Origin: Russula earlei
Taxonomy: Eukaryota; Basidiomycota; Agaricomycetes; Russulales; Russulaceae
DNA: 64,000 bases
Assembly (NCBI GenBank): GCA_025769875.1
Contig: JAGFNK010000214.1
Location: 1 to 64,000, forward strand
Reading direction: 5' to 3'
Position numbers and translations under genes: made by a program
Notes under the pieces: generated by a model
The model's input: only the letters and a program-made list of their open reading frames with translations
What the model was told of the DNA's origin: nothing
Database searches by the model: none
In this document: positions 36,394-49,900 of the stretch, one piece after another
How positions within the stretch are numbered: the first letter of the stretch is position 1
How the letters are laid out: every line of letters starts with the position of its first letter

Positions 36394-38105
36394 CATACTG
36401 CCCAAAATCTTTATTTCGATAGTGTCTCCTTGCACACGCACTCCGTGATGCTTTAGTCAGTCAGTAGGACCATTATTAAAGAGCACATTGAACATAACTT
36501 CTTGAGGCAAAAGGTCTACCGGCAAGAGATTGATCTCACCTATATCCCAACTCGAAGGGGCTCTGTTCGAAATGAGCCATGCAACCCGGACCGGACCGGA
36601 AATGTCGTAATACTCGCGCTTTTTCTCTCCGTTTTTCCTCAGCGTTTTATACACAAGACTACAGGACGAGATCGGTACTTTTATCATTCATCTAAACTAA
36701 TAGGGTCTATAGTTCTCGCTCTACAGTTCGAAAAACGCCATGACGGCGTTTTCACCCAACCCTCCGACGTCCTCCGGACGAATCGACGGAGACGTTGGAC
36801 GAAACACGCGAACAGGGCGTTGCCATTGCCACTGCCCGCACTTGCAATCGAAAGAAAAAGCGACGGCCTGTGCCGACCGTCTGTTCCAGATCTCAGACGC
36901 CGCCTCTCCGCGTCGCATCCGGCAGCAGCAAGCCATGTTGTCCACACCATCCAAGTCGTGGAGCCCTTGCTCAAAAGTAGTATGGCGGCCGATCCACATG
37001 CCCCCTGCATGGCACGAGCGAGAAAAATCGCGCGGCCCCGCGACCCCTCTTCATCAGGTGACGTCGAAAAAAAAATTTAAAAAAAAGAGCGAGAGAGAGA
37101 GAGACATCCACCGCTCGCGGATTCGTCCAATGGCTATCGGAGCGTGCCAGGGAGAGGTCTGTTAGTCAAATACTGCCACGCTCGTGGGATCGCTCAGGGA
37201 TGGCGTTGCGGAGCAGCATCCCATCCCCGGCCCGCGGAAGGACGCCAAAAAAAAAAAAAAAAAAGGACGCGATATGAAGTTGACAGTATCGGCGCAACAT
37301 GGACGAGGGCGGCCGATCATAAACCATACGGCTATTGAGCTGTGGGATATACCGCGGGATGCCGGCGCTCCACTGCTGTACCTTCAACGTCCGTTCCCCA
37401 TACAGCAACAGCGGGCGGAGGGTCTCGGCTACACAAGGGACGATCACGACATCAGCAGCCCCCACATCCGTTCGGTTCCCCCTGTTGCACCGCTGGAAAA
37501 AGCGTGAAATTTCCCGAGCCCGCTATATAACCGCAGTGCTCATAGTAGGTTTCTTCCTTGATGGCTATAACATCAAGGCCACATAGACGGAGGGAATACT
37601 GTGAACCCAGGCTCCGAGTCATGGTGGCGAGAAAGAGACGAGTGGAGTAGATAACCCGTGGATAACCCAGCACCTGATCCGCTTCGAACTTGAACCCCCA
37701 AATTCGACTCTAAGCTTAATAAGTTGATCAGTTCCGATATCACTTTTCGAGAAAGAGAGACGACTCGAAGAAAGGCTCGTAGAGAGAAGGGATGGTGACA
37801 TCCGTCGCATCGACATTAAATTCCGCGTCTACATCCATTTGCGATTGTGGTACGAGAAATTGAGAGCAACAAGAAAACAGGACAAGGTGCGTTAACGTGG
37901 TGGAATAGTTCGTGTAGCGTGTTTTTTTGCGCAATTGGGGAGAAACTGAGTCTATGTAAGGATTGAATGAGGGTCGCCGATGTGTCCGTTTTTGAATGCA
38001 GTCCGCAGTATCTATGTACCACTATGAAGAGGGAGAGGTATCTGGTCGTGCGCCAAGAATAAAATAAGAGAAAAAATTAGAGATCCCAGACCCGTTATTG
38101 TGCGA
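36394..38105. other. Intergenic with A-runs
   Basis: No supported gene. A 192-codon frame at 36502-37080 runs into poly-A and GA repeats (37068-37110) and looks fortuitous. A-run of 19 at about 37248-37264. The right end is the 3' region of the GT2 gene. Confidence 0.4.
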
Positions 38106-41100
38106 TCAATATGAGAAGATCATCAACCAGGGGTTAAGCACGATCGGGAAGAGGATGTGACTGCCGGCAACCACTGCGAGCGGGAAGATGACCGCCCAAT
38201 CGTATCCGGGAACCTGCCACCCGAGAGGCACAAGGTCCGTCGAGAGAACAACCATCATCGCAAAGATGAAGAAACTGATGGTCAGCGACAGCCAGAAGCG
38301 GCGCAAAATTCGCGGCACTTCGATGAAGAAGTTGGACCGCTCTACCTCCTTCTTGGTTGCTCCCCACATGATGTTGTATGAGAAGAGGTGCGCGAGAAGC
38401 GCCTGAGACAGATGGATGGACAGTCCACCGAAAAAGAAGAAACTGCGCGCATTAATGAGAAATGCAGGCTTTTCGAATGCAGGATGGAAGCACTTACAAG
38501 AACGGGATCCAGGTGATGTTTTCAAGGAATGAAGAAGCAAGGCTTCGTTGACCGAGGCGGTACTCGAGCAGCGTATAACCGATATTACCAGCGCCGGGGA
38601 AGACAACAGTACATGCAAGCCAGATTTCGAAAGAGTGCTCATAGAAGCCATCAACGTTGAATGATAGGCCAAGGATGAGGTAGTTTATAAACGAAAGGAG
38701 AGCCGATGCAGCGAGTCCGTAGTACGAGAACATGTCTGGAATCCTGTCAGTGCCACTCCCCAATTGATCAGTTGAGGCAGCTCACAAGACATCATGCTGA
38801 CTTTATAGTGAACAGGAGCGTTCGACCATAAGAAAACACGCAGCTGCTTATTGATTGGACCCAAACGCCACCACTGTATGAGTGGATTGAAGATAAGCTC
38901 GTTGCATCCTGGCAATGGAATCTCAGCCAATGTCAACTCTGACCGTATGGGGAGAACCCACCATACGAGTACTTTTGCCACCGGTTCAGTTCGTCGTCAC
39001 ATGTCAATGACACACCTTCCTTGAAGCCGCCTTCAGAATATGTCGCCCATCGAATAAGGTATCCCTTGAGCTTCACGCGACTATCAGAGACCGATGCCTT
39101 CCCGATTCAGTTAACAACCAACCTGCAGACGTAGCGCCATGTCAAAGTCCTCAGACACGTTTGTCTCTGACCAGATCTTCTTCTTATTGTTGTCGCCGGC
39201 GTCCTCGAACGCCGCATCCTGGAGTGCAGACCAACGAAGGAAGGCATTGTGACCGACAAAAGGCGCGACTTCTCCGTTTGCGCATGCCATCGAGATACAC
39301 TTGTTGATACGGCGGGTAAAGTGTGCGATACCGTTCTCGAAATAGTGATGGGCAACCTGCATGACATCTACGACTAGTTTGAACGTCTGGGTGACGCGTA
39401 ACACGGAAAAAGCACTTACCAGAGTCGTGTTGAATGATCGCAACCTCTGGACACTCGGAAAGCTCACGAGCGGCGTCACGGAAGCAGTCCTGTGTGATCA
39501 CCATCAGCATCGATCGATGCACCAGCGTGAAATAGCCAGCGTGTACCTCGGGAACGATGGTATCAGAGTCGACGATGAGAATAACCTCGCCGATACGGAG
39601 CGCCTTAGCATTGTGTGCCCATGGCTTGAAGAGCCTTCCACTTTCCTCGTATGTTTCATCGACAGCCAAGCGCAGTGCCTGCTCCTCAATATCCTCACCA
39701 CTGTCATCGGAAGAGGTGGACTCGGCAAGAGACGCCTTCTCTCCACGCTCAATCTCAAGTCGGCGAATGTGCTCTTCCATCCTGAGGCTGAGTGCAAGAC
39801 CGTAGTTCATGTTGCTTGCCTTCTTGAATCGCCCACGGCGCTTGAAGCCTCCCTCGGAATCATCGTGTTTCGGGCGTGCTACCCAACCGATGCCATGATC
39901 CATGTAAAACCTAACGCGCTCTTCGCGCTCTTTCTCGGAGATGAGCTGTAAGCCATCATCGTGAACGAATATCGCCGAGGTGCCTCCCTGACGGGCATAA
40001 GTCTGCATGGCCTTTTTGATCGACATGATAGATGGGCCGCTGGATCATTGTCATGTCAGCGATCGACAAGTGATGCGGCGTACGCAACAATGTTGAAACC
40101 CACATCGTCTGTTCGAGACTCTCCTTGTATACGGGAAGCTCTACGGTGATATGCGGTAAGTGTGCATCGACTTCCTTGTTTGCCGCTGGTTTGACAGCTG
40201 AGTAATACTTTGAGTTCTCATGATACTGAGCGACGGGACCGAAGCTGCCAAGCATTGTGAGTAATTTGCCGTACATTGGGTAAGCTGTCTCACACGTAAG
40301 AAATGTTTGTGATTACTTGAAGCGAGAAAAACTGTCGTGGGAATGAAGATAAGATGGGGAGACGCGACGCAACACGGGCTTACGAGTGAAACGCAGAAAA
40401 GGAGTGGCGCCGTGGATAAAAGGGCAAAACGAGTGAAGTCGTTGGTCAACCGGAATTCTTGGAGTAAGACGCTGACACCGCTGCCAATGAAGACTTGCCC
40501 CGCTCTGTCAGTGTGAAGAAACGAAACAAGAGCGTAAGGCGTTACAGGTCGACAGGGCCAAACCAAGGCCACCGTACACCGGAGCAAAGTATCGAGTTGG
40601 CCTCGCGTTCACGCCGCCCTTCTCGAGGTCCCGCGGCGCTGGGGCTCGTTTCGCTTTGGATCCAATTCGCCATCCCCAGAGAGAGCCACCCGAGATGGGC
40701 TTTGCAGTTGGTTCAGGCTCACCAGTAGGCTCAGTCTCCTCCGACTTCCCGTTGAGTATATCCGAGGCAGAGTTGACCGCGGATGTGACCGCGGGCGTCG
40801 CGGCCAAGCTTTGCCCGGGACTGAGGCTCGTGAGTGAGTGCCGCCGTGACCAAACAAGCTTGATGAGGTTGTCCTCAAAGTCACGGCACAGAGGAATGAT
40901 GTTGTCCAGGTTGTCTGACCAGACAACCAGAACCCGTTCGTCACGCTATGGGCGGATGAATATACGGACGTGCATCCTTCGGAGGACATAACGTACAATG
41001 AATGCACCACACTGCTCCTTGTCAGCGCGCAGTAAATCAGGCATGCTGTCAAGAATTTGGATGCGCGTGTCATCGTCGACATAGATAGCAGTCGCATCAT

Positions 41101-41456
41101 CATTCCTGGAGGAAGTAGCGTCACCCACGACGACAGCATGGAGACAGAGGAACATACACAGTGCCGAGGGCGACGTGGACCGCGGCGCTACGCACTTTGA
41201 CGGCGACCACGGGGTTCAGGACGCGGACGGCCGCCTCGAATGGCTCCAGGAAGCGGTTCTCGTATGGGAAGACCCGGTATTGTCCGGTTTGGATGCGAAG
41301 GCAAACACCAGCGTGGATGTTCTCCGCGGACGGCTTGAACCATGCGTCGCCTTGTGTCTGCAAAGAAAGTGAGATAAAGGACAAAAGTTATTGAAGGATC
41401 GTGGTGACCTGTCTGAAGATATGGTGCAGTAAAGCATCATATGCGTCGTAATCCAT
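38106..41456 (-). CDS. Membrane GT2 glycosyltransferase (polysaccharide synthase type)
   Basis: The start at 41456 opens M-D-Y-D-A-Y-D-A-L-L-H-H-I-F-R-Q with a splice donor directly after. The N-terminal soluble domain (about 41380-40800; A-I-Y-V-D-D-D-T-R-I-Q, V-V-W-S-D-N-L-D-N) is followed by two membrane helices (about 40600-40400) and then the catalytic domain: V-H-D-D-G (about 39955), the metal-binding I-V-D-S-D-T (about 39570), S-E-D-F-D-M-A-L-R-L (about 39140) and N-R-W-Q-K-Y-S-Y-G (about 38980-38910), the last two being the ED and Q/RxxRW-type motifs of processive GT2 enzymes. About six C-terminal helices follow (38800-38110). It should polymerise or extend a wall or capsule polysaccharide at the plasma membrane. 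The product is not known; it is not a canonical chitin synthase. About nine exons. Confidence 0.8.
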
Positions 41457-44400
41457 GGTTCGTTCCTAGAGGATACAGGAAAGAGCGAAGAGGAACGCAC
41501 GGCCTTGCGACGGGGGGGATACTCCTCTGCAGGACAGTCAAGGCAGGGCATCTTATGAGCGAGCCAAGGTACCGATTTCCAAATGGGACTGTCGTCCTTC
41601 CAAAGGGAAAATGCCATCTTAAACTGGCAGCGGATCACCTAGCATGAGAACATTGCGGGCAACACGCTCATGGACTAGTCTGCACTGAGAGCACATATTG
41701 CCATATGCAAGAACCAGAGGTGCAGCGGCGGAAGGGCGGAAGAAATGATAAAGGCTGAGAGCTCTGTCAATGAGAATAATAGAAGGCCCGATAAAGGTGG
41801 CGAGCGTCCCACCGACACCCGAGCGACGAGGATGAGAACGAAGATGAGGGCGACAGCCATGAAGCGAATAATGATTAATGAATTGCGTAATGCCTCTCTT
41901 ATCCTGCCATGATCTATCCCTCCGACCGGACTGGTGGCCCTTGATGCCCGTCACTTCTCGATCGCGATGAACAACAAGTGAATTAGAAACGAACGACACG
42001 TCGACGACCTTGAGCGCAGCATGGGCGACGGATGGTGTTCTTTTAGCCGAGGTAGCCGGCAGTCGGATCACGATGCTCTGCTTTCGTAACGTCTTGGTCC
42101 CGCATGGGCTTTGGGGGACATAAACGGTCCATTAACACGCTGACGGCTTGAGCAGCCAAGGCGTACGCAAAGGGTTGTCACGACAGAACGCCAGCGCTAG
42201 TAATCAGAGACGTAACCCGTCAAGCGGGGCCATCCAAGGCACCGAAATGTCCAACGCCACATGGAAGTGAACCGCCACCAGAACAATTGTCGCTCCACGG
42301 TCGGGAGCGCTCCCGGACGGTGACGAAACGAGGAAGGAGCGAGAGCTATTACTCAATGGGCCGTGCGCAGCCTGGGAGCAGGAGGTTGCTGAACGGAGAA
42401 AAAGCGCATCTGAATGCACAGCGCATTTTTTCTCGCATGTCTCGACGACGGGCCGGGGTGGAAGATATGATGATCGAAGACGCAGAATAGTTTTTCTCCG
42501 GAGGCCTGGCAGATATTTGGGCAAGCGTTTGGGAGCGATAAGATCAATGTCTGTCCTGTCTGAGAGAGGAAAAGAAAATTTAAAATTTGTGACGTTAACC
42601 TTTGTGGCTGGCTGGTTGTCGACTTTCGCACTCCGCGACCTCAATTTTCAGCGACAACAGTCGATCGATGGCCCATCCTTTCCTTTGTGATACACCTTAC
42701 ATCCGCTTGGCACCCAGCTTTAGCTTTGAAAATGCTTGACAGGCTTGAGCTTGATGTTATACATTAAATTTCCGAATCCCGAGGCTTCCAGATAGCCTCA
42801 TAGCAGTCAGTTTTCTCGGAACAATCTAGGAATCCGCGACAGTGTTCAACAACAATGCATGTCTATGTCCAGCTCGATACCCTGTTCAAAAGCACCTTAT
42901 TGTACAGGTTCCGTCTGACCTCCGAGCTGTTCAGAACGCCATTACGACATTCGACATTCGCTGCGCTGTTCTTTCGACTGAGCGTAAACCTGGAGTCCGG
43001 GGGCGCACCAGGCCATGGTTTCCTCAACCGGTCCGATGTACAGGTGAAGCACAGCACCTAACAGGCTGTAATAGGGTTGAGCTCAGACTTGATCGGCCCA
43101 TACATCAGGCCAAAGTTATTCTTAGGGACCACTCCGCCAACGGCTGAAGCCGACCGTGATGAGAACATCATGCGGATGCAGCGTCGTTTCTCCGAATCCT
43201 AACGTACCAAGTGTGGAGTCATACAACTCTACGCCAGACTAGAATGGAATCAAGGACCCGCAGAGGAGGAAAGCAATTTGAGCATCTGCGAAAACAGTGT
43301 CGACGGGTCACTCAGATGGACACGGTCGAAGCGTATATGGAGCCATTTCCTTCAAAGGTAGTTCCTAGGCGAGTCACAAGATGGCATATTTCTTTTCTAC
43401 ATTCATGAAAACAGTCGGAGAAGTGGGCTTGGTTGGAGCCGGCGTATTCCAAGTGCGGTCCAATGGATAACGATGTGGAGAGCACCGGGCGATGGCGAGT
43501 TCAAGTGTTCCGCCATGACCTGTTCATCTCAGGGCCAGGATATGCTTTGAAATGCACGCGTAGTGTTCAAGAAGGCGCAATTGGCGATAAGGTGAACGTA
43601 TAATACCGGATCGGGGGTCCGACCTCATTCTATCTACGCGGGTTTACGAAAGGGGGCGCTGTCTATGAACCAACGCCACGTCGCTGGTTGAGACCGATCA
43701 ACCGCGCGGCATGGCTTTACATGGGGTAGGATAGATGGGCTCTTCATCGAGACCGAGCAGTCGGTTGTGAGAGTTCCAACGGGCAGATTTCTCCTACAGG
43801 TACCCCCCTGTTGTTCGGATGGGTATCATATTGCATTTGTCGCCAAGGCGTGAATGGGAAGAGACGTCACGCGTGGGGTGACGGCCCGGCGGTGTATTTT
43901 TTGTGGTGTGTGAAAACGTCAGGGTGGGCAACGTCATAGTCACACGCACACGTTTCGATTCTTGTTCTCCTGCCTGCTTGCTTATCACGCTTGCAAGGGC
44001 ATTGTCCCCTCGCGGCGAAGGTGCGCTCCGCCCCACGCCATCGACCGACAAGAAGGGCGCTAGTGCTATGGTGACTGTCAGGCCTGGAGATTCGGGGGCC
44101 ATTCCTTTCCCATTCGGAATATGGAAAATCGATGACCGCTGAGAAAAGGAAGCCGTGACGAGCCTCACCTCGGCCTCACGACTGATTTCGGCCACCTCCC
44201 ATTATAATCCGGCAAACGCTCAGAGAATCTCGCCGGCGTGAACTCGTTCCCAACTTGCAAAGAACTTTGCCAGGGGTGCCCGTTCGACTTCCGTGTCGGC
44301 CAGGATTGTATTGTCCCGCCTCCTAGCTGTTCTAGATGTCCCATCTCCTTAGACTTCGGACAGTTATGTGCTTGCGGTGATTGAGCGTCCTGCGAGATGT

Positions 44401-44622
44401 TGCGTCCCTTTGCGCCACAGCCAAGGGTTCCGTGCTCGCTTTGATCCATCGGGTCCCACTCTCAAGGACCCGTCTTGCTGAGACGCTGCCCATTAAGCTG
44501 ATGGGTGTCTTAATAATGTTGGCGCGACTCCTCGTGGTTCCTTTTAAAGACCCGTTGTCCTGCTCGTGTTCCAAGTTCTGGTCAGGATCCTCTCCCCCTC
44601 CGCTTTCCTGCGTCTGCTGGCT
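41457..44622. other. Gene-poor stretch (3.2 kb)
   Basis: No frame on either strand was recognised or shows linked exons. The left end should be the promoter of the GT2 gene (its start codon is at 41456, reading left), the right end the promoter of the SKN1-type gene, which includes a CT-rich tract at about 44555-44620. Confidence 0.4.
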
Positions 44623-46916
44623 ATGTCTTCGCCCTTACCCAACTCAGCAAGAGGTGTCTCCCCCGAGGAGACCTTGCACCCACCCCGACCGTTCTTCCTC
44701 GATCCCTCTGGCCCATCTGACCATGAAGGCACTCCTGCCCGGCCGCCACGTCAGCCCCGCGGATCAATCATGGGCCCCCTCCGCCCGCAAGATCGTCAGG
44801 GCAGTTCAATCAGCACGATTTCCAGTGGCGCCACCACCCCCGCCAATCCTTTCTCCACCCCTATCATGGAGGCTACGAATCCCCTCACCCCCGTTGCGAG
44901 CGTCATAAGCTTCGGTCTCGGTGACGGGGCCGCCGCATCCGGCTTTGGCGATGCGCAAAGGACGATGAGCGCACACAGCTTGCTGGAAAACGGCGCGGTA
45001 GACCTCCAGGGGCGGCCTTCGTCCAGCCCACGGGAGGCATTCTCTTCGCCTCGCCCTCGTCCTCCGACGGTTCTCTACTCCACCGGAAATCAGGGCACAC
45101 GCTCGCGTCTCGCGAGGCGCAAACGCCCGGTCTCCACGATGTTGTCTGGAGAAATTACCAAGCCGTGGGTCGGCAAGAAGGACAGGGCCGCGCGAATTTC
45201 ATATTTCCTCACCTATTCCATGCTGCTGCTCGGCGTCGTCGCGGCGGCCTTTCGTTGCTTCAACGGCTGGCGCAGTGTCTCTTTGATCGGGAGCCTTTGC
45301 CCCGTCCTGGAGGATGACTTTAACGGCAGCGACATCGACCCTAGCGTCTGGATGCGCGAGGTCGACCTGGGAGGATATGGGTGGGTCATCTTCTACCCTC
45401 CCCCCAACTTCTTTTCTTTTTTATTTTACAGCCGTAATTGACAAAAATCATGGCAGGAATGGTGAATTTGAGATGACGACGGCATCGCTTAACAACTCGT
45501 TCGTTCGCAATGGACAGTTGTATATCGTTCCCACGCTCACGTCTGATGTCATCGGTCGCGAGGCGATCTTCAACGGATACACGTATAATCTGACGGGCTG
45601 CACGAACACGAACTTGACGGCTTGTGGCGCGGTGAGCAACTTCACGGCCGGCACGGTCATCAATCCGGTCATGAGCGCGCGTATCAGTACAAAAGGCAAA
45701 CGCAGCATACGCTATGGCAAGGTCGAGGTGCGAGCCAAATTGCCACGAGGGTAAGTATCGAGGCCAGACGCCTTCCTTTCTTGGCAGTGGCCCCCCCTGA
45801 GCTGACAGCTTTCTTGCTTTCTTTAGGGACTGGGTTCGTCTCTCTCCCACACCCGCTTATCGCCGTCTGAATCCCCTCTTGTATAGATATGGCCCGCAAT
45901 TTGGATGCTCCCGGAAAACAACACCTATGGACCTTGGCCACTGAGCGGTGAGCTCTATAGGGCTTTTCGACCCTCTATTTGGGACCGTGACTTGACGCCT
46001 GTTCCGTCTCAGGTGAGATTGACATCATGGAAGCGCGCGGCAACGGCCCGGAGTATCCCGCTCAGTATGTCCCGCTCAGCGTTCCCGTCCCCGCCGCGTC
46101 TGACAGAGACCGTCTTTGCAGAGGCGTTAACTACGTTCGAGGATCCTTGAACTGGGGCCCCCTGACATGGCTGAATGCTGTGTCGAAGACCTACGGCTGG
46201 TGGTCGGTGCGGCGATCCACCTACGCCGACCAGTTTCACACATTCGCCCTCGAATGGACCGAGGATTTCCTGTAAGGCTCTCTCGTCCTTCCGACGTCTC
46301 TCTCCCTTCCCCAATTACCGGACACTGATCCCCGAATCCCCGACGCTTTTTTTTGAAAAAAAAAAAAAAGTCGCGTCTACGTCGACAACCGTCTTCAACA
46401 CATGCTCGACTTGCGATTCGACATTCCGTTCTTCGAGCGTGGCAAATTCCCAACGTCCGTCGCCAACGCGTCGCAGGAGATCATCCTTCCCAATCCTTGG
46501 GCGGGCCGCGGAAACTCGGCTCCCTTCGATCAGCGTGCGTGCAACTCCCCGGGCGGCCGACCCTCCTCCCCCATTCGCTATTTGCTGACGCTTTCTCCGT
46601 CGACAGCGTTCTACCTCATTCTCGATGTCGCTGTCGGCGGCACCAACGGTTGGTTCCCAGATGGCGCTGGCGACAAGCCGTGGCTGAACGGGGCGAACGG
46701 TGCGCGCTCTGAGCCCCTTGGACATACTTGGAAATAACTAATCACCGCCATCCAGATGCGATGCAGCTTTTCGCTCAGGCACAGGACAAATGGTCTCAAA
46801 CATGGCCAACGAGTGAGGAAGACCGCGCGTTGAAGATGTATGTTTTTTCCTTTCGTATGTCAATCACGCTGACGCTGGCGGATAGCGATTACGTGAAAAT
46901 GTGGGAACTCTGTTGA
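44623..46916 (+). CDS. SKN1/KRE6-type beta-glucan synthesis protein (GH16 fold)
   Basis: Ten exons: 44623-45380, 45457-45750, 45827-45833, 45887-45947, 46013-46064, 46122-46271, 46371-46534, 46607-46699, 46756-46837, 46886-46916. They sum to 1692 nt, 563 residues, with every junction in frame. A Ser/Pro-rich cytosolic N-terminus (about 200 residues) precedes one membrane helix (Y-F-L-T-Y-S-M-L-L-L-G-V-V), so this is a type II membrane protein with a luminal GH16-like domain. The family signature E-I-D-I-M-E-A-R-G is at the start of exon 5, and W-P-A-I-W-M-L-P in exon 4. SKN1/KRE6 proteins act in the secretory pathway in making cell-wall beta-1,6-glucan. Exon 3 is only 7 nt. The exon 7 acceptor follows an A14 run instead of a pyrimidine tract. 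Confidence 0.93.
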
Positions 46917-49900
46917 TGGCTCCCTTCATAGGGCTACAGCAACCCTCTTACAGAGACACGGACTTGATGCCTACGGATTTTAGGCCATGCCTTTTTGGTT
47001 CTTCAAAGACCCACGATATCTCTACCACTCTCACCGTACATCAGTATACGTCTACCGCACCAATTCAGTTGTTCCAGCTGTCAAATGTTACGCGTTACGA
47101 CTCTTCTGTTAAGAACAGGATTCGTTTCCATCAATCATGACGGGGCATCAACGGTGAGACGTGACAGGTCAATTTAGTCATCCTGGAAAACAGAACGAGA
47201 TGCTGCACAACCGTAGACGCTTGTTCCCGTTCCCGGTCCTCATGTCCAGGGCAGCATAGTCCCGACGCAGTTTAAGCTGTCAAAGTCAGAGCTTCCATTA
47301 TGCGGGGGACAACAAAGGACGTTCATGATGATTCAAGGGTCCGACATGAGCCTTCCATCGTTATCGAAAGTTGTGTCGAACTGCGTACGCCACACCTTTA
47401 CGGGGTGCAGCTCAGATTGACCGGAGGGCGAAGAAGGGGTGACCGTTTCAGTTGTCTCACCGTGATCACCAAACAACCGAAAAATGGCCTTTCCGCTCCT
47501 GGAAAACAAAGCCGAGTCAGAGGATTCACGAGTTTGACCCTCTGTGAGCCAATATTTGGACGCAATGCTCGGCAAGAAAACCCAAGCGACCCTTTACCTT
47601 GCGTGCACCTGTCCCATCAACTTTGAACGATATACCTCGGTATGAACACGAAAGAACAATCAATCCACGAAGGAATCGTCCCCTTTCCCTTGCGCTACAC
47701 GAGTTCCTCGCATTTCTTGCGCAGCCGCAAGGAACTGGAGGCCGCCCTCCGAACAAGCTTATCGCGCTCACGAATCATCACATCGTCCAAGCCCTCTGGA
47801 AGTCCGCATGGCTCAGCTGCCCGATCTGTCAAATGTAACATCACCAAACGGGTACATCGGGCGCAACAGAAATGCCGCAACGGCGAAAGAGATATGAGAG
47901 GTGGGGGGTCGCAGATTCGATAATGCGAAAAAAAAAAAAAAAAAAAATTTGGCGACGGCTTTAAGGGGACGTCGTCGCATCGTATCGCATGTCACCGGTT
48001 TACTGTCGATCTTCCGAGTCCACAAGGTGGACGTCTCGAGAAGAGGAATGACAGGAGAGGCTACAAGGACGATGCGGGCCTCGGCGGTACAGCGGTCAGC
48101 GTACGAATCGGAAGCAGTCTGCCCTCCGGCCGCCCACAACGGGGGGTGGGAGAGGGGGTGAAGGGAGGAAACTCTTTACTATCCGGTTTCAATTTTGCTA
48201 TCATCGACAACACCAGATTCTCGATGAATGCCCATTGTCGCCAATGGCGACTCTTCAGAGTCCCCTTTACGAGAGAGCGAATTGGTCGAGGAAGATGAAG
48301 AGTGTGGCCACGTACCCTCAGATTGCGTGGATCAACGATGGCTACTGACACGTGACCGCGTGAACTTCAGAAGGTGACCGTTATGCGAACAGCAACCTTT
48401 CGTTCGTCGTACACCGTAACAGTCCACTCCGTCAACATCGACGGGGCCGCACAGAAATTCAAGGGAAACTCACATGACAGACAGGTCATTCATTCCTCTT
48501 ACATCGTCCACGTCCTCGTGGGCGCTATGGGCGCGCTTGTAACTTGGCTGCTGCGACAACCTTCCCTCGCGCTCCCACCGTGTATCATTGACCTGTTTTA
48601 AACGGGCGACGCAGCTGCCCGAATGATACGTTCACACTTCCAAGGCGCTATTTTCGACCTGCGACTCTCAAAAGTGCATCGTGGCCTGGCTTCTTGATGA
48701 ACGACCCGGTCCCCGAGATTACTTTGCTATCGCTGCTTGCAATCCCCCCCCCCCCCCCCCCCTTCCACCCGATCGCGGCCGGGCATTCGCTTTCCAAAAT
48801 CACGTCTTGACCCCCGTTCCATTTCAAATAAGCGCATGCGGTCACAGATCCCTCTCGCGTCCTTGAACGGCAGCAGCCAGGTCTTTCTCGTATATAGGAC
48901 TTCAGAATCGAGAACAAGCCCTTCCACCCCCATCCATTTCAGCAAAGGTGACCCGTCCTCCCGGCGGCGTGGAGCGTTATGGCACCCTCGTTCTCTCGCA
49001 CGTTTTATGCGAATGCGCACCCGAAGCCAAGATCGTTGTTCGTTGTCCCTGACGCGTGCATCCTTGCCGTGGGCTGCGGTTCACTTTGCGCTTCGGGCTC
49101 GTTAAAGATAGTGAGGTAAGGGAAGGAAGATTCGTCATTTGGCATAGAGGGGCCCTATGATAGAAGACGGAGGCATCCTCAGTGCCTTGGATGCATATCA
49201 GTTAAGCGCTGTCACCGGTGCTGCAAACTTGCGCTTGACGCCGTCCGATCCACTGCGCGCCCTTCACTCGTCGGGCCTGTTAGAGCAGCATCCACATGCG
49301 ACCCGATCATTATGCACAAGACACGCGTTGGATTACGTCTATGGACCCTGTCTGTACCCCGGCGCCGGAGACACCAGCTGATTACAATTAGCGCGATCCA
49401 CGACTGTAGTGCTGCATGGATTGAGTAAAGTGAGGGGTCTCCACCCATCCTATCATCTACATTCGCGAGAACATGATGTCCGCACAACTAGCGTGGAGAT
49501 CTATTCAGACCCTGAGTAAGCAACTAAATGAAGCCTCCACGTTCACGCTCAGTTCGTTCCGATCGAGGTACGCTTTGTACCCCAATGAAATGAAGAGGCC
49601 ATGCCAGAAACATCGTTGTGGCCGGGGCAGAGAAGCATTCAATTGCGGTCTTAACGAGGGCACATTAAAGGCGCGAGTGTTTGGTGCATTTCCCCCGGGA
49701 CTGGCCGAGAGCTGGATATTGCTCGTTATTATAGGTCCTTGGTATTCCCCCGTGGGCGCTCTTGATCGGTGTCCCAGTCCCATAAGTACGATGACCTTCT
49801 ACGAGAATCAGGCTTTCAGTCAAAGTATGGAAGGAAGGATGCGTGTCTGGTTTACGAGAGCGGATCCTGGGAAGAATCGTCCTCAGGAAAGCAACGCCAC

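Noticed and set aside
36502..37080. 192-codon frame
   Set aside because: Ends in poly-A and GA repeats and lacks any family resemblance.
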